Below, piece by piece: positions 62,293 through 64,000 of a stretch of DNA of 64,000 bases; position 1 is the stretch's first letter, and each line of letters begins with the position of its first letter. The notes below the pieces were generated by a model. The model saw only the letters and a list, made by a program, of their open reading frames with translations. It was not told the origin of the DNA and searched no databases. The stretch spans positions 124,001-188,000 of the forward strand of contig NZ_PXYI01000002.1 of NCBI RefSeq assembly GCF_003012735.1. Reading direction: 5' to 3'. This DNA comes from Allosphingosinicella deserti (GTDB taxonomy: Bacteria; Pseudomonadota; Alphaproteobacteria; Sphingomonadales; Sphingomonadaceae). Made by a program: the position numbers and the translations under genes.

Positions 62293-64000
62293 CAGCCGGC
62301 TTCGGCGGCGATCCGCTTCAAGCGGTAGATGAGGTCGAGGGCTTCGCGCGGGCTCAGCGCGTCCACGTCGATGTCGTCCAGCGCGGCATGGACCGGATCG
62401 ACGCTCTCTTCCTCCGCCTGCGCCGCCGCCGCGAACAGCGGCAGATCGTCGAGCCCGGCAGCGATGCCGCCGGTCGCCGCCCGCCCTGCTTCGAGCTTCG
62501 CGAGCACCGATTTGGCGCGCGCGAGCACCGGGCCGGGCAGCCCGGCGAGCTTGGCGACGGCGAGGCCATAACTCCGATCGGCCGGACCGCGGCCGAGCTC
62601 GTGCAACAGTACGAGATCGCCCTTCCATTCGCGGGCGCGGACATGGTGGAGCGAAAGCGCGTCGAGCCGCTCGGCGAGCCGGGTGAGCTCGTGATAATGG
62701 GTGGCGAACAGGCACCGGCAGCGATTGCGGTCGTGGATCGCCTCGACCACGGCCCAGGCGATCGCAAGACCGTCATAGGTGGATGTGCCGCGGCCGACTT
62801 CGTCGAGGATGACGAAGCTGCGTTCGGTCGCTTGCGAGAGGATCGCTGCGGTCTCGACCATCTCGACCATGAAGGTGGAGCGGCCTCGCGCGAGATTGTC
62901 GGACGCGCCGACGCGGCTGAACAGGCGATCGACGAGACCGAGCGTCGCGCGCGTTGCGGGGACGTAGGCGCCGGCCTGGGCGAGCACCGCGATCAGCGCA
63001 TTCTGGCGCAGGAAGGTCGATTTGCCGCCCATGTTCGGGCCGGTGACGAGCCACAGCCGCTCCTGTTCCGAAAGGCCGCAATCGTTGGCGACGAAGCGCC
63101 CGCCGGACGCGCGCACCGCATCCTCGACCACGGGGTGGCGGCCGCCTTCGATCTCGAAGCAATTGTGGCCGACGAAATGCGGCCGCGACCAGCCGCCCTC
63201 GACGGCGCGCTCGGCAAGCCCCGCCGAGACGTCGAGCCGGGCGAGTGCATCGGCGGCGGCGGCGATCGCCTCCGAGCGGTGCAGCGCCTCGCCGATCAGA
63301 GTCTCGAGATGCGCCGCCTCGGCGGCAAGCGCGTGGGCGCCGGCCTGACCTACTCGCATCGCATGCTCGTGCAGGTCGGGCGCGTTGAAGCGCACCGCCC
63401 CCGCCATGGTCTGCCGGTGGGTGAAGCCGGAATCGGCCGCCATCAAAGCGTCGGCATGTTTGGCCGGCACTTCGATATGATAGCCGAGCACGCCATTGTG
63501 TCGGATCTTGAGTGCCGCCACCCCGGTCCGCTGGCGGTAATCGGCCTCCAGCAAGGCGATCGCCCGCCGGCCTTCGCCGCCCGTGGCGCGAAGCGTGTCG
63601 AGCGCGGCGTCATAGCCTTCGGCGATATAGCCGCCCTGCGCCGCATCGATCGGCGGCGACGGCACGAGGGCGCGGGAGAGCAGATCGACGAGTTCGCCAT
63701 GGCCGGTCAGCGTCGGCAGCAAGGCCGAGAGAAGATCCGGCTGATCGGGTATGGCGGCAAGCCTGGCGTGGAGCCGGCGCGCTTCGCCGAGGCCGTCGCG
63801 AAGTTGGCCAAGGTCGCGCGGACAGCCGCGGCCCGCGACCAGCCGTCCGAGAGCACGGCCGATGTCCGGCAGCGCCTTGAGCTGGCGGCGGACGAGATCG
63901 CGGGTGCCGGCATCGCGTTCGAACAGGGTGACGAGATCGAGGCGCGCTTCGATCAGCGTTCGATCGAGCAAGGGTGCACCGATATCGGACGCGAGCAGCC
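62292..64000 (-). CDS. mutS: DNA mismatch repair protein MutS, 5' end outside the window
   Basis: The last 569 residues or so of MutS. The frame stays open through the window edge (LLASDIGAPLLDRTLIEARL at the start of the visible part), so the mismatch-binding N terminus is not seen. Visible are the core and clamp helices, KIRHNGVLGYHIEVP, and the ATPase domain with Walker A GPNMGGKSTFLRQ, GRSTFMVEMVETAAIL, Walker B VILDEVGRGTSTYDG and ATHYHELT. It is upstream of glnD with a one-base overlap. Confidence 0.96.
   Translation of the reverse strand, partial: LLASDIGAPLLDRTLIEARLDLVTLFERDAGTRDLVRRQLKALPDIGRALGRLVAGRGCPRDLGQLRDGLGEARRLHARLAAIPDQPDLLSALLPTLTGHGELVDLLSRALVPSPPIDAAQGGYIAEGYDAALDTLRATGGEGRRAIALLEADYRQRTGVAALKIRHNGVLGYHIEVPAKHADALMAADSGFTHRQTMAGAVRFNAPDLHEHAMRVGQAGAHALAAEAAHLETLIGEALHRSEAIAAAADALARLDVSAGLAERAVEGGWSRPHFVGHNCFEIEGGRHPVVEDAVRASGGRFVANDCGLSEQERLWLVTGPNMGGKSTFLRQNALIAVLAQAGAYVPATRATLGLVDRLFSRVGASDNLARGRSTFMVEMVETAAILSQATERSFVILDEVGRGTSTYDGLAIAWAVVEAIHDRNRCRCLFATHYHELTRLAERLDALSLHHVRAREWKGDLVLLHELGRGPADRSYGLAVAKLAGLPGPVLARAKSVLAKLEAGRAATGGIAAGLDDLPLFAAAAQAEEESVDPVHAALDDIDVDALSPREALDLIYRLKRIAAEAG

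Overview
This is high-GC DNA packed with housekeeping genes, many joined by ATGA or GTGA stop/start overlaps. It most resembles a chromosome segment of an alphaproteobacterium of the Sphingomonadales. Reasons: a large TonB-dependent receptor with an EIIITANRR-type TonB box, a usg gene, an Rrf2-sufBCDS-sufT-sufA operon, thrS-infC without rpmI-rplT, a GTCATCCCGGC repeat, and the sequence style of the RibB, GlnD and MutS proteins. No tRNA, rRNA, CRISPR array, insertion sequence or phage gene was seen.

Layout. 1-2444: riboflavin genes (ribD tail, ribE, ribB with a degenerate second domain, ribH). 2470-6737: galU with a ZntB/CorA transporter, two small lipoproteins (one thioredoxin-like), dapD with a HAD phosphatase. 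6850-10475: a subtilisin-like lipoprotein autotransporter, a DUF4424 protein and usg. 10704-16679: the complete SUF iron-sulfur operon led by its Rrf2 regulator. 16834-31802: mixed metabolism, including pyrD, ggt, an acyl-CoA synthetase, glyoxalases I and II, a DJ-1/AraC regulator, nudK, a MocR/EamA pair, a DUF885 protein and a GNAT enzyme. 31978-37978: a first glycan cluster (GT2, two methyltransferases, GtrA, GT4 and a convergent GT-C membrane protein). 38056-43220: upp, a sulfate ABC operon (cysT, cysW, a short cysA, sbp) and a maa-type acetyltransferase. 43231-44846: a methyltransferase divergent from an Rrf2 regulator, and a DUF6894 gene.

44981-51373 is the most unusual part. It is a six-gene minus-strand operon encoding two tandem KpsS/KpsC-like glycosyltransferase paralogues, an inositol-monophosphatase-like phosphatase, a 508-residue fusion of a GT42 sialyltransferase-like domain to a NeuB-type sugar-acid synthase, a methyltransferase, and a NeuA-type CMP-sugar synthetase. 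Together these look like a machine that makes, activates and transfers a nonulosonic or other 3-deoxy-keto sugar acid. The exact sugar cannot be read from the sequence.

51374-64000: a decayed tandem duplication, a TPR protein with a hydrolase, thrS, infC (apparently started at an AUA codon), a TonB-dependent receptor with a clear terminator, glnD, and mutS running off the window end.
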